The notes below the pieces were generated by a model. The model saw only the letters and a list, made by a program, of their open reading frames with translations. It searched no databases and was not told the origin of the DNA. Position numbers and translations under genes: made by a program. Shown here piece by piece: positions 55,408 to 64,000 of a stretch of 64,000 nucleotides of DNA (positions within the stretch are counted from its first letter, which is position 1; each line of letters opens with the position of its first letter). Source of the stretch: Bacteroides faecis MAJ27 (GTDB taxonomy: Bacteria; Bacteroidota; Bacteroidia; Bacteroidales; Bacteroidaceae); contig NZ_FNNN01000003.1 of the NCBI RefSeq assembly GCF_900106755.1, positions 265,072 to 329,071 on the forward strand. Direction: 5' to 3'.

Positions 55408-58002
55408 TTATTTATAGGTTTCACGAATGTGCTTGATATTTACAGAGAGCTCCTCCCCTTTTTTTATCTGAGGAGAAGTAATAATCACTTTTTTACGTTC
55501 TCCAGGCAGAAGGTCAAAGAAGTTGTCACTGTAACGGGCTCCTTGCAATGGAATCTCAATGAAAAGGTCTTTTGCCAATGTTGACGAGAAAAGAGTCAAT
55601 TCACATTTACCATCTGTCTGTTTCATTTTATATGATACTGATGCCGGAGGAAGCTGCAAATCTTTCGTTTTTTTAAAGAAATGGACGGCCTCTGCAACCG
55701 GATGCCCTGATTTATCTTTAAGTATCAATTGTAAAAAGCAGCGTTGACACTCCTCGGGAGTCAGCCAACCATCAATATTGACGCGATAAACACATTGGGA
55801 AGTATTAGCCGGAACTTTCAACGAATGTATCTGCACCTTCTTGCCTAATGTTTTTCCATCAAAATCTACCACTTTCATTTCCAATGCCATTTGCTCCATC
55901 GCATCCAGCCAATCTGAAATCAGATAGACACATAAACTGTCATTCTGCTGTATAGGATTAATCAAGATGGGAGCAAAAGCACGTTTTGCCTGATAATGCA
56001 ACGCCTTCCAGTTTCCATAATAATCAATACTTGACCAGGATACCACAGGCCAACTGTCGTTCAACTGCCAATACAATGTCCCCATACAATAAGGACGATT
56101 GCGTCTGTGAGCTTCCAGTCCATGTCGCATCCCCTGCCCTTGCAAGACTAATCCGACATAGACAAAATCTTCAAAACTTTCAGGAATGATATAATCGCGT
56201 TCCATATAAGTACGAATCAATGAATTTCCAATACTACTCTTCTGATGGGCATTCATCACTTTCGATTCAATCTGATAATCTTCGGGGGCAGCAAAAGTTG
56301 CAATAGTTTTCATTTCCGGGAATGACTGGAAACCAAATTCACTCATAAAACGCGGCAAATCGGTATCCAAAGACTCAAAAGGTTTCTTACCATACCAAAC
56401 TCCCCAGTTATGACTATCTCCTGTCCCCCACGATTCCGGACGTCCCCAATTGGCAAGGTAAGGAGAACTATGCACATAGAAACGATCTGCATCAAATTCT
56501 TTGACCATTGAAGGCAGTAATTCATGAAAGAGTTTATCATAGCCATGCAATAATCCCTGATAAACTTCCGGAGTAAACTTCTTCTCAAAGCCCCAATATT
56601 TCAATGCTTCCAATATTTCATTATTGCCACACCACATAGCTAAAGAGGCGTGATTCCGAAGACGACGAATGTTATAAACAGCCTCTGCCTCTACCCGCTT
56701 CAAGAAAGCAGGGTCCGAAGGATAAGGAGTACACGCAAACATAAAGTCCTGCCAGACGAGTATACCATTCTCATCAGCAAGGTCATAGAAAAGATTATTC
56801 TCATATGTCCCGCCACCCCATACACGAACCATATTCATGTTGGCTTCCTTCATATCACGGAACAAGGTCTGATATCGTTCAGCAGTAACATTAGGCAGCA
56901 ATGCATCCTGAGGAATATAATTGGCTCCTTTGGCAAACATCGGTATGCCATTGACCTCAAAATAAAAAGACTCTCCATTCTTATCTTTTTCATTCACAAC
57001 ACGAATCGTTCGCAAACCGATCCGGTGAGATTGCTCTGCAACAATCCGTTCTCCACAAGCTATCTGAACAGAGAAGTCATACAAAGTCGGAGTTCCCCAA
57101 CCATTAGGCATCCATCGTACAGGATTCGTCACCTCGGAAGGAAGAGTTATATGATTTATTCCGGGCTGCAATTTCACCTGCTGTTTAACTTCTGCAACAG
57201 CAGTACCATCCAAAGAAACACGAACTCTTACTTCAGCCGGAACTTCCTGAGAAAGGATCTGGTTTACAATGAGTTCATTAGATAAGCGTGCCGTTTCATC
57301 CGTCAGCGATACTTGTCTGACATGATAATCGGATATGGTAGCCACATCGTAAAAACGAAGTGTGACCGGACGCCAGACTCCACTTGTCACCATTCGGATT
57401 CCCCAATCCCAACCGTAACTATACGGAGCTTTACGAGTAAACACACTAAGATGTTTCTCATGATGATCATTATCCGCAGGATAATTAAAACCATTAGAGG
57501 CGTATTGTGGCAATGTTTGCCGGATAGGTGAATGGAAATAAATATATAAGTGATTCTCGCCCTTTCGCAATACAGATTTCACAGGAACCGTATAACCGAC
57601 AAACATGTTATCTGCCTTAAGCAATAATGAACCATTCAGATATACGTCTGCATAAGTATCAAGACCCTCAAATATAAGCTGGATTCCGTCACGATTCAAT
57701 TGTTCTTCGGAAACTATAAAAGAGGTTCTGTATTCCCAGTCCTCATTCTCCACCCATTGAATTTTCTCTTCATTCATTCCATAAAAGGGATTCGGCAGTA
57801 ATTCATGATTGATCAGATCCTGATGGACCGTACCGGGAACCGTAGCTGACATCCACTTTTCTGTTCCTGATTGAGAAAATTCCCAACCGGTATCCAGTAG
57901 CATGACTTCCGAAGTGTCATTTCCCTGAGCATAAACCATACTACAGCAACATAGCAATCCACATGCTATCGGAGCTATCTTTTCTGTCAAATTTAAGATC
58001 AT
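55408..58002 (-). CDS. GH2 beta-mannosidase
   Basis: 864 residues with an N-terminal signal (IAPIACGLLCCCSMVYAQG). The mannosidase-type GH2 pattern: TVPGTVHQDLINHELLPNPF, YGMNEEKIQWVENEDWEYRT, ISFHSPIRQTLPQYASNGFN-like, then barrel with acid/base in MWCGNNEILEALKYWGFE (~460) and nucleophile in FMSEFGFQSFPEMKT (~556). It hydrolyses the Man-beta-1,4-GlcNAc linkage of the N-glycan core. 39 bp before the GH20. I recall this as BT0458. Confidence 0.94.
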   Translation of the reverse strand: MILNLTEKIAPIACGLLCCCSMVYAQGNDTSEVMLLDTGWEFSQSGTEKWMSATVPGTVHQDLINHELLPNPFYGMNEEKIQWVENEDWEYRTSFIVSEEQLNRDGIQLIFEGLDTYADVYLNGSLLLKADNMFVGYTVPVKSVLRKGENHLYIYFHSPIRQTLPQYASNGFNYPADNDHHEKHLSVFTRKAPYSYGWDWGIRMVTSGVWRPVTLRFYDVATISDYHVRQVSLTDETARLSNELIVNQILSQEVPAEVRVRVSLDGTAVAEVKQQVKLQPGINHITLPSEVTNPVRWMPNGWGTPTLYDFSVQIACGERIVAEQSHRIGLRTIRVVNEKDKNGESFYFEVNGIPMFAKGANYIPQDALLPNVTAERYQTLFRDMKEANMNMVRVWGGGTYENNLFYDLADENGILVWQDFMFACTPYPSDPAFLKRVEAEAVYNIRRLRNHASLAMWCGNNEILEALKYWGFEKKFTPEVYQGLLHGYDKLFHELLPSMVKEFDADRFYVHSSPYLANWGRPESWGTGDSHNWGVWYGKKPFESLDTDLPRFMSEFGFQSFPEMKTIATFAAPEDYQIESKVMNAHQKSSIGNSLIRTYMERDYIIPESFEDFVYVGLVLQGQGMRHGLEAHRRNRPYCMGTLYWQLNDSWPVVSWSSIDYYGNWKALHYQAKRAFAPILINPIQQNDSLCVYLISDWLDAMEQMALEMKVVDFDGKTLGKKVQIHSLKVPANTSQCVYRVNIDGWLTPEECQRCFLQLILKDKSGHPVAEAVHFFKKTKDLQLPPASVSYKMKQTDGKCELTLFSSTLAKDLFIEIPLQGARYSDNFFDLLPGERKKVIITSPQIKKGEELSVNIKHIRETYK

Positions 58003-58079
58003 AGTGGGGGCATTAGATATTAACGGAGTAAAGATATTACTTTTTTGTCAAATATTTCCTATTGAAGCCACAAAATATC

Positions 58080-60155
58080 TCATTTCACCGCAAATTCAGC
58101 ACGAAACGTCGAAGCAGGAAGTCCCGCACGATTAACCAGATTAGCCCGCGTGAAAGGTTGCCAGCCATACCGTACATAACGAGGATTCCGTACTTCTTTA
58201 CTGTATACCTTCACTTGTTCTCCTACCACCTCAGCCGTTGCCGGATAATAGATACCCTCAAATTCCGCAACCTCAAAGCATCGCAAAGACTTTCCATCAG
58301 AGCTTCGCATCCCTTGTCCATAATCAAAAGACAAATAAACCTTCTCACCCCGAACATCTGCACCACGGAATAAGGGACCTGAAGGAACAATGTCTTTCAG
58401 ATATGTCTTATTCAAAGCCCATCGTGCCAGACGTTCTCCCACTGGTTGTTTACAAGTAGGATGTACATCCAAAGAATCACCATGATCACTGGACACAGCC
58501 ATTCCGATGTCAGAGATTTCATTCAGCATTCTGCGCTGACTATCACGAAACCAAGGCCAGGACGGACGATCTAGACTGGATAATTGCACATAATAAAAAG
58601 GTAAGCAATCATCATTCCAGTTCTTTCGCCAAGCATTCACCAGTAGTTTAAATAACGCCTCATGGGCTTCCCAATTATGAGCATTCGATTCTCCCTGATA
58701 CCAGATTATCCCTCGTATCGGATACTGTTCTAAAGGACGAATACCCGACTCATATAAATAACAGGGCTCATACGGATGTCTCTGCCGATTGTTCACTGAC
58801 TTTTTTATATTCAATGCAGCCCGTCCACGTACCCATTCCTGAATAAAATCATTTTGGGTCCAATCCTTTAAAATGGCAGGGAAATGATATTCCAGACTAG
58901 TTCTATCTATCCAAGCTTCTGTGGGAGAACCACCAACAGCATTACAAATCAATCCAACCGGAACTTTCAGACTGTCTCTTAACATCTTACCAAAATAGTA
59001 TGCAATTGCCGAAAAATCAGAAACGGTTTCCGGAGCGCATTCTTTCCACTCTGTATCCTTATAATATTGGAGATGATTCAATGAATCAAGTACAGTCGTT
59101 TCCCATTCGACAGCATTTGTGCGCCAACGCGCTTTCATATCATACAGACGAAGCTCCTGATCTGCGGCACGTGGAATATCAAGCCGGGCAGTCGCAGCCT
59201 GTTTCAGCATAAATTCCATATTGGACTGACCGGAGCAAAGCCAGACTTCACCCGCTAATACGTTATGATATTGAAGTACCTTCTGATTGGTTGAAATCTT
59301 CAGGGTATAAGGCTCCCCTGCCTTTAAAGGAGGCAGCGTTACCGACCATTTCCCATTCGGACCTACCTTTGTTTTCATTTGTCGGTCAGCTATACTTACA
59401 GTCACTTGATCTCCCGCATTGGCAGTTCCCTGAATCGTTAATGGAACCTCCCGTTGCAATACCATATTATCTGTATAAAGCAACGGCATTTTTAGTCCGC
59501 CATAATCTCCGGTGATGGCTGAATATACTGTCTGAGCCAAAACAAATGCTCCTTCGGGATCAGGATGTACAGCGTCCGTCAACATAAAAGGATAAGGGTA
59601 CAACGGCTTATGAAAATCAATCAACTGCACCCCGGCATAGCAGGCCACATTTTCAATCGCCAGTTGTATTTCTCCATGCCAGTCACGTGTTCCTGACAGG
59701 AAACGAGGATGACGGTCGGCAATAGGTGTGAGTCTGGCAATCATAATCCGGGCTTCGGGATTGGCAACCCGAAAAGAGTCAATCAGTGCAATGTAATCTT
59801 TCACAAAGAAATCACGGTAATCGGGCCAGTCACGAGGATCAGTATCATTGATGCCCAGGTGAATGACCACAATATCTCCGGCAAAGTCAATAGCCCTGTG
59901 GTATTCATCTTGCTGCATATAAGGCCGGTGCCCCTTATTCAACAGCGTAGCACCGGACTTACCGAAGTTTTCAACTTGATAGGACTCTCCCAGCATTTTC
60001 TGTAATTGCACCGGATATGACTGTGTAGCCCGGTCGGGCAATCCATAACCATAGGTTATACTATTACCTATGCAAGCGACTTTTATACGATGTTGCTGCG
60101 CATAGAGTACTACACTCAAAGTCAGAAACAAATAAATAATAAAAGACTTCTTCAT
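58080..60155 (-). CDS. Two-domain sialate O-acetylesterase
   Basis: 691 residues, signal peptide (FIIYLFLTLSVVLYAQQ). The N-terminal SGNH hydrolase holds VACIGNSITYGYGL (Ser), VIHLGINDTDPRDW, DAVHPDPEG (Asp-x-x-His); the second half is the sialate-esterase SASA domain (EVWLCSGQSNMEFM, IIWYQGESNAHNWE, DSLDVHPTCK). It removes O-acetyl esters from sialic acids so the sialidase may act. I recall this as BT0457 (EstA). The two serine hydrolase halves may act on different acetyl positions. Confidence 0.93.
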   Translation of the reverse strand: MKKSFIIYLFLTLSVVLYAQQHRIKVACIGNSITYGYGLPDRATQSYPVQLQKMLGESYQVENFGKSGATLLNKGHRPYMQQDEYHRAIDFAGDIVVIHLGINDTDPRDWPDYRDFFVKDYIALIDSFRVANPEARIMIARLTPIADRHPRFLSGTRDWHGEIQLAIENVACYAGVQLIDFHKPLYPYPFMLTDAVHPDPEGAFVLAQTVYSAITGDYGGLKMPLLYTDNMVLQREVPLTIQGTANAGDQVTVSIADRQMKTKVGPNGKWSVTLPPLKAGEPYTLKISTNQKVLQYHNVLAGEVWLCSGQSNMEFMLKQAATARLDIPRAADQELRLYDMKARWRTNAVEWETTVLDSLNHLQYYKDTEWKECAPETVSDFSAIAYYFGKMLRDSLKVPVGLICNAVGGSPTEAWIDRTSLEYHFPAILKDWTQNDFIQEWVRGRAALNIKKSVNNRQRHPYEPCYLYESGIRPLEQYPIRGIIWYQGESNAHNWEAHEALFKLLVNAWRKNWNDDCLPFYYVQLSSLDRPSWPWFRDSQRRMLNEISDIGMAVSSDHGDSLDVHPTCKQPVGERLARWALNKTYLKDIVPSGPLFRGADVRGEKVYLSFDYGQGMRSSDGKSLRCFEVAEFEGIYYPATAEVVGEQVKVYSKEVRNPRYVRYGWQPFTRANLVNRAGLPASTFRAEFAVK

Positions 60156-60176
60156 TTTTCTTGTTAACGTAAGCTT

Positions 60177-62189
60177 TTACAATTTCTTCTCCGGAGAATA
60201 GATCAGTCCTTCCACAGCCTTTTCTCCGTCAAGAGTAACAAATACCGTAGTAAACATCCATTTCACCAATCGTACTTCATTCATCGAGAATTTACCGACA
60301 GGCAGTTTCAGCAATACCTTATTCCAGCCCTTATTCAAATGAACCTGTAGCGGCGGACGAGCCACACAATTTTCATTTCCTAAAGCTGTCTCCGAATTTT
60401 TCACCCGATGAGTAGCAGACCATACCGGAGGTAATATCTCCTGATTATTAATCCAAATACGGCTTTCTTTATAATCCCATTTCCCCGGTAATGGAGGCAG
60501 ATCATTCTCCGAACGTCCATAGTTCTGAAATTCTGCCCATAGACCTACCTCCTGTGCTTTAGGAGAATAAACATACGTATAGGCATAAGCTGTATGATTT
60601 TCCTGCGGATCTTTATAAAAAGCCGGTACTATTTTGCCCCAGACATGTCGAAGATAAATACCAGCTCCTATGGCAGGACGTACTCCGTAGTGTTTTCCTT
60701 CATAAATATATGAATCTTTCAACTCCTCTTCCGGTGGAAACACTTTAGTCAGATCTCCTTCATTTGGAAAAGCATCTGTAATATTCCATTTTACATTAGT
60801 CTGTTTGACGTAGGCAAATGGATATCCTTTAAACATGTGCTCTTTATACCATAACATACGACTTTCGAAGTCCTTAAAGTTGCTAAAGACTTCCGACTTC
60901 TCATCCGCAGGAAGAATTGTTCCCTGCTTATCAAAATATTCAGTTCCTCCTCCCCGCCACGCACGTTCTGCAATCGCCAACATATTCGGGTAAAAGTTAT
61001 TCTCCAGAATCATATTCCATTCCTTATCTATCAAACGATCATTCCAGATGCCCATAATAACTCCCGCAAGATCATCACTTCCCATATCCGCATTATAAAT
61101 ACGACTATTATACAATGCAATAATATCACCGAACGTATCAAAATGATTCAGATAATGGAAACGGGAATCAATGGCCGGAGTACCTTGCCGGGCTTTTCCC
61201 CGATAACTCCAAAGCTGCATCATGTCAATTTCACCTGCCTTATACTTCCATCCGGGATTCCAGGAAATCACTTTCTTTCCTTTGTTACGGACATAAGCCA
61301 CCATTTCAGGGACAAACTGTGGATTGGTAAACTGCACCTCATCTGTACCAATATGGATATAGGGAACATCAAATGTTTCACAGACCTCATCCAACAGAAG
61401 CTTCAATATTTTCATTCCTTCCGGGCTTTGCATATCATGACGGAAAGTACGAATAAATGCCGCACTATGCCCGGGCATATCAATCTCCGGAATCAATAGT
61501 ACCTGATGGGCCTTACAGAAAGCTACCAAGTCTTTGGCTTCTTCCAACGTGTAATATTTGCCCGCCATACGAGTCATATTGATACTATCGTTCAGCATTG
61601 GAAAAATTTTACTTTCCAAACGCCATGCCTGATTCTCCGTTAAATGCCAGTGAAAAGTATTGATTTTAAACCGGGATAATATAGCTATCTCACGCTTCAG
61701 TTCCTCTACAGACAAGTAGCTGCGTCCTACATCCTGCATGAAACCTCTAATCCGGAAAGCCGGCCAGTCAGTGATCGTACAACATTGCAAACGATTTCTT
61801 CTTCCACCCGCTTCTTTCAATTGAAAAAGTGTCTGCATCGCCCAATATACGCCACGCTCTGCTACAGCCTCTACCGTAATAGTCTTTGGAGTAATAGTCA
61901 GACGATAAGCCTCTTCCTGATTGACAGGTATATTTTCAATCGTGTCAATCAGTTTTATATTTATGGAGGATGCCGACTGATCGGCCAAAGTACCTCCCAT
62001 CTCTGTCACAAACTGCTTCCATTCCTGTGAAAGCACAGGAGTAGAAAGCCGCATTTTACCCATGACAAAATATCCTTTTGCCAAAATACATTGCTGAGGT
62101 TGGGGAAGCAGATGCAACTGACCTGCTCCCAATATATATAATGTATGGAATAAAAATGCAATTCCTAAAAAGATTCGAAGACTTCTCAT
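60177..62189 (-). CDS. GH20 family hexosaminidase-like protein
   Basis: 670 residues, signal peptide (LRIFLGIAFLFHTLYILGAG). GH20b domain, then the barrel with FMQDVGRSYLSVEELKREIA, catalytic YIHIGTDEVQFTNPQF (~281), VISWNPGWK in place of the common MSWRG, and a C-terminal jelly-roll-like domain. The altered substrate-site motif distinguishes it from the other two GH20s and may mean another specificity. Its start overlaps the sialidase stop region by 4 bp. I recall this as BT0456. Confidence 0.9.
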   Translation of the reverse strand: MRSLRIFLGIAFLFHTLYILGAGQLHLLPQPQQCILAKGYFVMGKMRLSTPVLSQEWKQFVTEMGGTLADQSASSINIKLIDTIENIPVNQEEAYRLTITPKTITVEAVAERGVYWAMQTLFQLKEAGGRRNRLQCCTITDWPAFRIRGFMQDVGRSYLSVEELKREIAILSRFKINTFHWHLTENQAWRLESKIFPMLNDSINMTRMAGKYYTLEEAKDLVAFCKAHQVLLIPEIDMPGHSAAFIRTFRHDMQSPEGMKILKLLLDEVCETFDVPYIHIGTDEVQFTNPQFVPEMVAYVRNKGKKVISWNPGWKYKAGEIDMMQLWSYRGKARQGTPAIDSRFHYLNHFDTFGDIIALYNSRIYNADMGSDDLAGVIMGIWNDRLIDKEWNMILENNFYPNMLAIAERAWRGGGTEYFDKQGTILPADEKSEVFSNFKDFESRMLWYKEHMFKGYPFAYVKQTNVKWNITDAFPNEGDLTKVFPPEEELKDSYIYEGKHYGVRPAIGAGIYLRHVWGKIVPAFYKDPQENHTAYAYTYVYSPKAQEVGLWAEFQNYGRSENDLPPLPGKWDYKESRIWINNQEILPPVWSATHRVKNSETALGNENCVARPPLQVHLNKGWNKVLLKLPVGKFSMNEVRLVKWMFTTVFVTLDGEKAVEGLIYSPEKKL

Positions 62190-63820
62190 CGAATCAGATC
62201 TTTCAGTTTCACCGCTTGGAATGTCATATGAGCTGCACTGCTTTCATATAAGATGCCAATAGTCTCCCGATCGATCATTGTCAGACAGCTATATCCCCAG
62301 CCTTCTCCTTCATCCAGCATTAACTGATGTTCGGGAAGCCAGGTCACTCCTCCGTCCAGACTTGCTTTAATAGTTATATGATTACGTCCTTTGGTAGTAT
62401 TCGGATTCGAGAATAAAAGAATATCCTTATCAAGTACATTATCTTTAGCTCCAACATGAATCAAACTTGCCATACACACAGGCTCCTGCAGTGCCTTTCG
62501 AGAGGAAGGATGTTCTGTCCATGTCTTTCCTAAGTCTTTTGTAATTGCTACGGCACGGCTTCCTCCACGGTTATCCCGCATATTCAGCATCAGCACTCCG
62601 GGCTCTATTTCTACCACTTGCGCTTCGGTTGTATTGGTACGTGCCAGATTGTGCATCTTCCACGTTTTTCCTCTGTCTTTACTATACATGATTCCGGCAT
62701 TAGGTATACGGGTAGAATCGATAAACTGAGTAGGAAATACTAAAGTTCCGTCACTCATCGTGATTCCCCGTCCCGGTCCCTGAAGCAAGAAATACCAGGA
62801 AGGATCTTTTACCTGATCGGTTATATTAATCGGCTTCGACCAAGTCTTACCGTCATCCGTACTTTTTGCCATAACCAATTGTGCCGTTTTATACATATCC
62901 ATCCCGGGATGAGAACTCCACCAGGCACGCTGATTACCCATGCCGTGTGTCCATGCCGCAACAACCCATATTGTATTCGTTTGGGTATCTACCAGAATAG
63001 AAGGGTCCCCTACTCCATTCTGCGCAGCAGGCAAACCATCGTACTCACCAAACGAAAGAGGCAGTCTCATCTTCTCCCATGTTTTGCCGCCATCCGTGCT
63101 ACGACTCAAACCGACATCTACATATTCTTGCAGATCGACACTGCTATTATAACGAACATCATATACGCCAAGCAGTGTTCCTTTATTGGAAGTGACCAAT
63201 CCGGGAATGCGGAAAGAAGCTGAGCCATCATCACCGGCATGCCGAACACCGACAGCCATCCGGTGAATTATATCTTTCGGTGACCGTTCTTTACAAACAG
63301 CTTCTTTGCCATCTATCTTTACCGACTGGAGTTCGGAACTTATTTTCGTGAAAAGAGAAGCTTCGGGTTTCATCTGTAAACTGATCCAAAAGAAATTAAC
63401 ACCCGGAAATAACTTATAATGACTCTTCAATACGACTTTCGCAGAAGGTTTCTGTACTTCCGCACATTTAATTGAATAAGATGGTATCGCTGCCAATGTT
63501 CCTCCCGGACGATGACTGGATATATAATCGACCGGTGCAAACCTTTTCTTTCCTCTATCTTGTAAAGCTTCTGTACCTCCATAATAGAGTTTAACGGCCT
63601 GTACATCCGACAAATTCACACTCTTGCCAAAATCAAGAACGATCTCATCCATCATCCGGCTTTCTTTTGCATCTAAACGAAAGTAGAACAATACATTGTC
63701 CTGCCGCTCAATTAAAATAGGAATTTGTGTCTGATGGACAAAAACTGTGTCTGAGGCTTTCACATAAAGGGAGCACCCTATCAAGAGAACAAGGGTAAGT
63801 AAATAATGATTTCTTTTCAT
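62186..63820 (-). CDS. GH33 sialidase (neuraminidase)
   Basis: 544 residues, signal peptide (HYLLTLVLLIGCSLYVKA). N-terminal carbohydrate-binding-type domain, then six-bladed propeller with FRIPGL (RIP arginine, ~204) and Asp-boxes SRSTDGGKTWEKM, AKSTDDGKTWSKP, SKDRGKTWKM, TKDLGKTWTEH and SLDGGVTWLPE. It frees terminal sialic acid from host glycans. First gene of the seven-gene operon; candidate -7 box at 63851-63858. I recall this as BT0455. Intact. Confidence 0.96.
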   Translation of the reverse strand: MKRNHYLLTLVLLIGCSLYVKASDTVFVHQTQIPILIERQDNVLFYFRLDAKESRMMDEIVLDFGKSVNLSDVQAVKLYYGGTEALQDRGKKRFAPVDYISSHRPGGTLAAIPSYSIKCAEVQKPSAKVVLKSHYKLFPGVNFFWISLQMKPEASLFTKISSELQSVKIDGKEAVCKERSPKDIIHRMAVGVRHAGDDGSASFRIPGLVTSNKGTLLGVYDVRYNSSVDLQEYVDVGLSRSTDGGKTWEKMRLPLSFGEYDGLPAAQNGVGDPSILVDTQTNTIWVVAAWTHGMGNQRAWWSSHPGMDMYKTAQLVMAKSTDDGKTWSKPINITDQVKDPSWYFLLQGPGRGITMSDGTLVFPTQFIDSTRIPNAGIMYSKDRGKTWKMHNLARTNTTEAQVVEIEPGVLMLNMRDNRGGSRAVAITKDLGKTWTEHPSSRKALQEPVCMASLIHVGAKDNVLDKDILLFSNPNTTKGRNHITIKASLDGGVTWLPEHQLMLDEGEGWGYSCLTMIDRETIGILYESSAAHMTFQAVKLKDLIR

Positions 63821-63850
63821 AAATGGGGGTATTAGTTAGTATAACGATGA

Positions 63851-63858
63851 CAAAGATA
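63851..63858 (-). promoter_or_regulatory. Candidate -7 box for the N-glycan/sialic acid operon
   Basis: TATCTTTG on the minus strand, 31 bp before the sialidase start; a TTTG lies 23 bp further upstream, slightly beyond the usual 19-21 spacing. Confidence 0.6.
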
Positions 63859-63905
63859 AGATTTTCTCAGCATATATTTAACAAACAAAGCTACAAACTT
63901 GCAAT

Positions 63906-64000
63906 TTTTACCAAGTTCTCGTAGGACTAGTTAACACCTTGACCACCGTCCTGGCGCTTGTCATCATCGACAAAGTGGGACGTAAGAAACTGGTTTACTA
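63906..64000 (+). pseudogene. 5'-truncated sugar:proton symporter (XylE-like MFS), continues past window
   Basis: From 63906 the plus strand reads FYQVLVGLVNTLTTVLALVI IDKVGRKKLVY to the edge: the middle TM and the D-K-x-G-R-K loop of MFS sugar transporters. There is no start codon or upstream coding sequence; a stop at 63879-63881 and the sialidase promoter region precede it. About 250-300 N-terminal residues must be missing. It is a truncated remnant or junction. Confidence 0.6.

Overview
The window looks like a chromosomal segment of a gut Bacteroides, closest in my memory to Bacteroides thetaiotaomicron. The grounds are SusC/SusD pairs, an UpxY-headed capsule locus, TAnnTTTG-type -7 promoter boxes, a seven-gene host-glycan operon whose order I recall as BT0455-BT0461, and Bacteroides-only families (DUF4248, 'smalltalk' peptide, BT4734-like primase/VirE protein). 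No database search was run; species and family names rest on sequence recognition.

Layout. 1-2.9 kb: the 3' end of tex, a CPBP membrane protease and a secreted leucine-rich-repeat protein. 2.9-13.4 kb: an AT-rich minus-strand Rhs/YD-repeat locus with two giant secreted proteins, a variable C-terminal tip, an overlapping small membrane protein (likely immunity), further small genes, and a decayed remnant of a second tip. 13.5-18.2 kb: the Bacteroides module amidase / HU-like protein / smalltalk peptide facing DUF4248 / a small frameshifted gene / VirE-type primase-helicase. 18.4-22 kb: housekeeping genes (ABC-F ATPase; grpE-dnaJ). 22.1-27.3 kb: hicAB downstream of an isolated SusC/SusD pair.

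27.4-48.3 kb: a capsule (CPS) operon read on the minus strand from upxY: rfbA, flippase, sugar epimerase, MenD-like ThDP enzyme, pyruvyltransferase, polymerase, two glycosyltransferases, second pyruvyltransferase, FrhB-like iron-sulfur protein, SDR epimerase, glycosyltransferase, undecaprenyl-phosphate sugar transferase, Wza and Wzc. The initiating transferase, glycosyltransferases, Wzx, Wzy, Wza and Wzc are consistent with Wzx/Wzy-dependent assembly. UpxZ is not visible, and between rfbA and the flippase lies a short decayed piece of an rmlB (dTDP-glucose 4,6-dehydratase) gene.

48.4-63.8 kb: a tightly packed minus-strand operon of sialidase, beta-hexosaminidase, sialate O-acetylesterase, beta-mannosidase, two more beta-hexosaminidases and beta-galactosidase. 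Together they could strip sialic acid, galactose, GlcNAc and core mannose from complex N-glycans. It has no SusC/D of its own. At the right edge a plus-strand fragment of a sugar:proton symporter lacks its 5' half.

The parts I would look at first are the Rhs locus with a displaced tip remnant, the one-base frameshift at an A-run in the small gene at 15.5 kb, the rmlB remnant, a G9 tract inside the capsule ThDP enzyme, and a 24-bp perfect hairpin at 15.33 kb.
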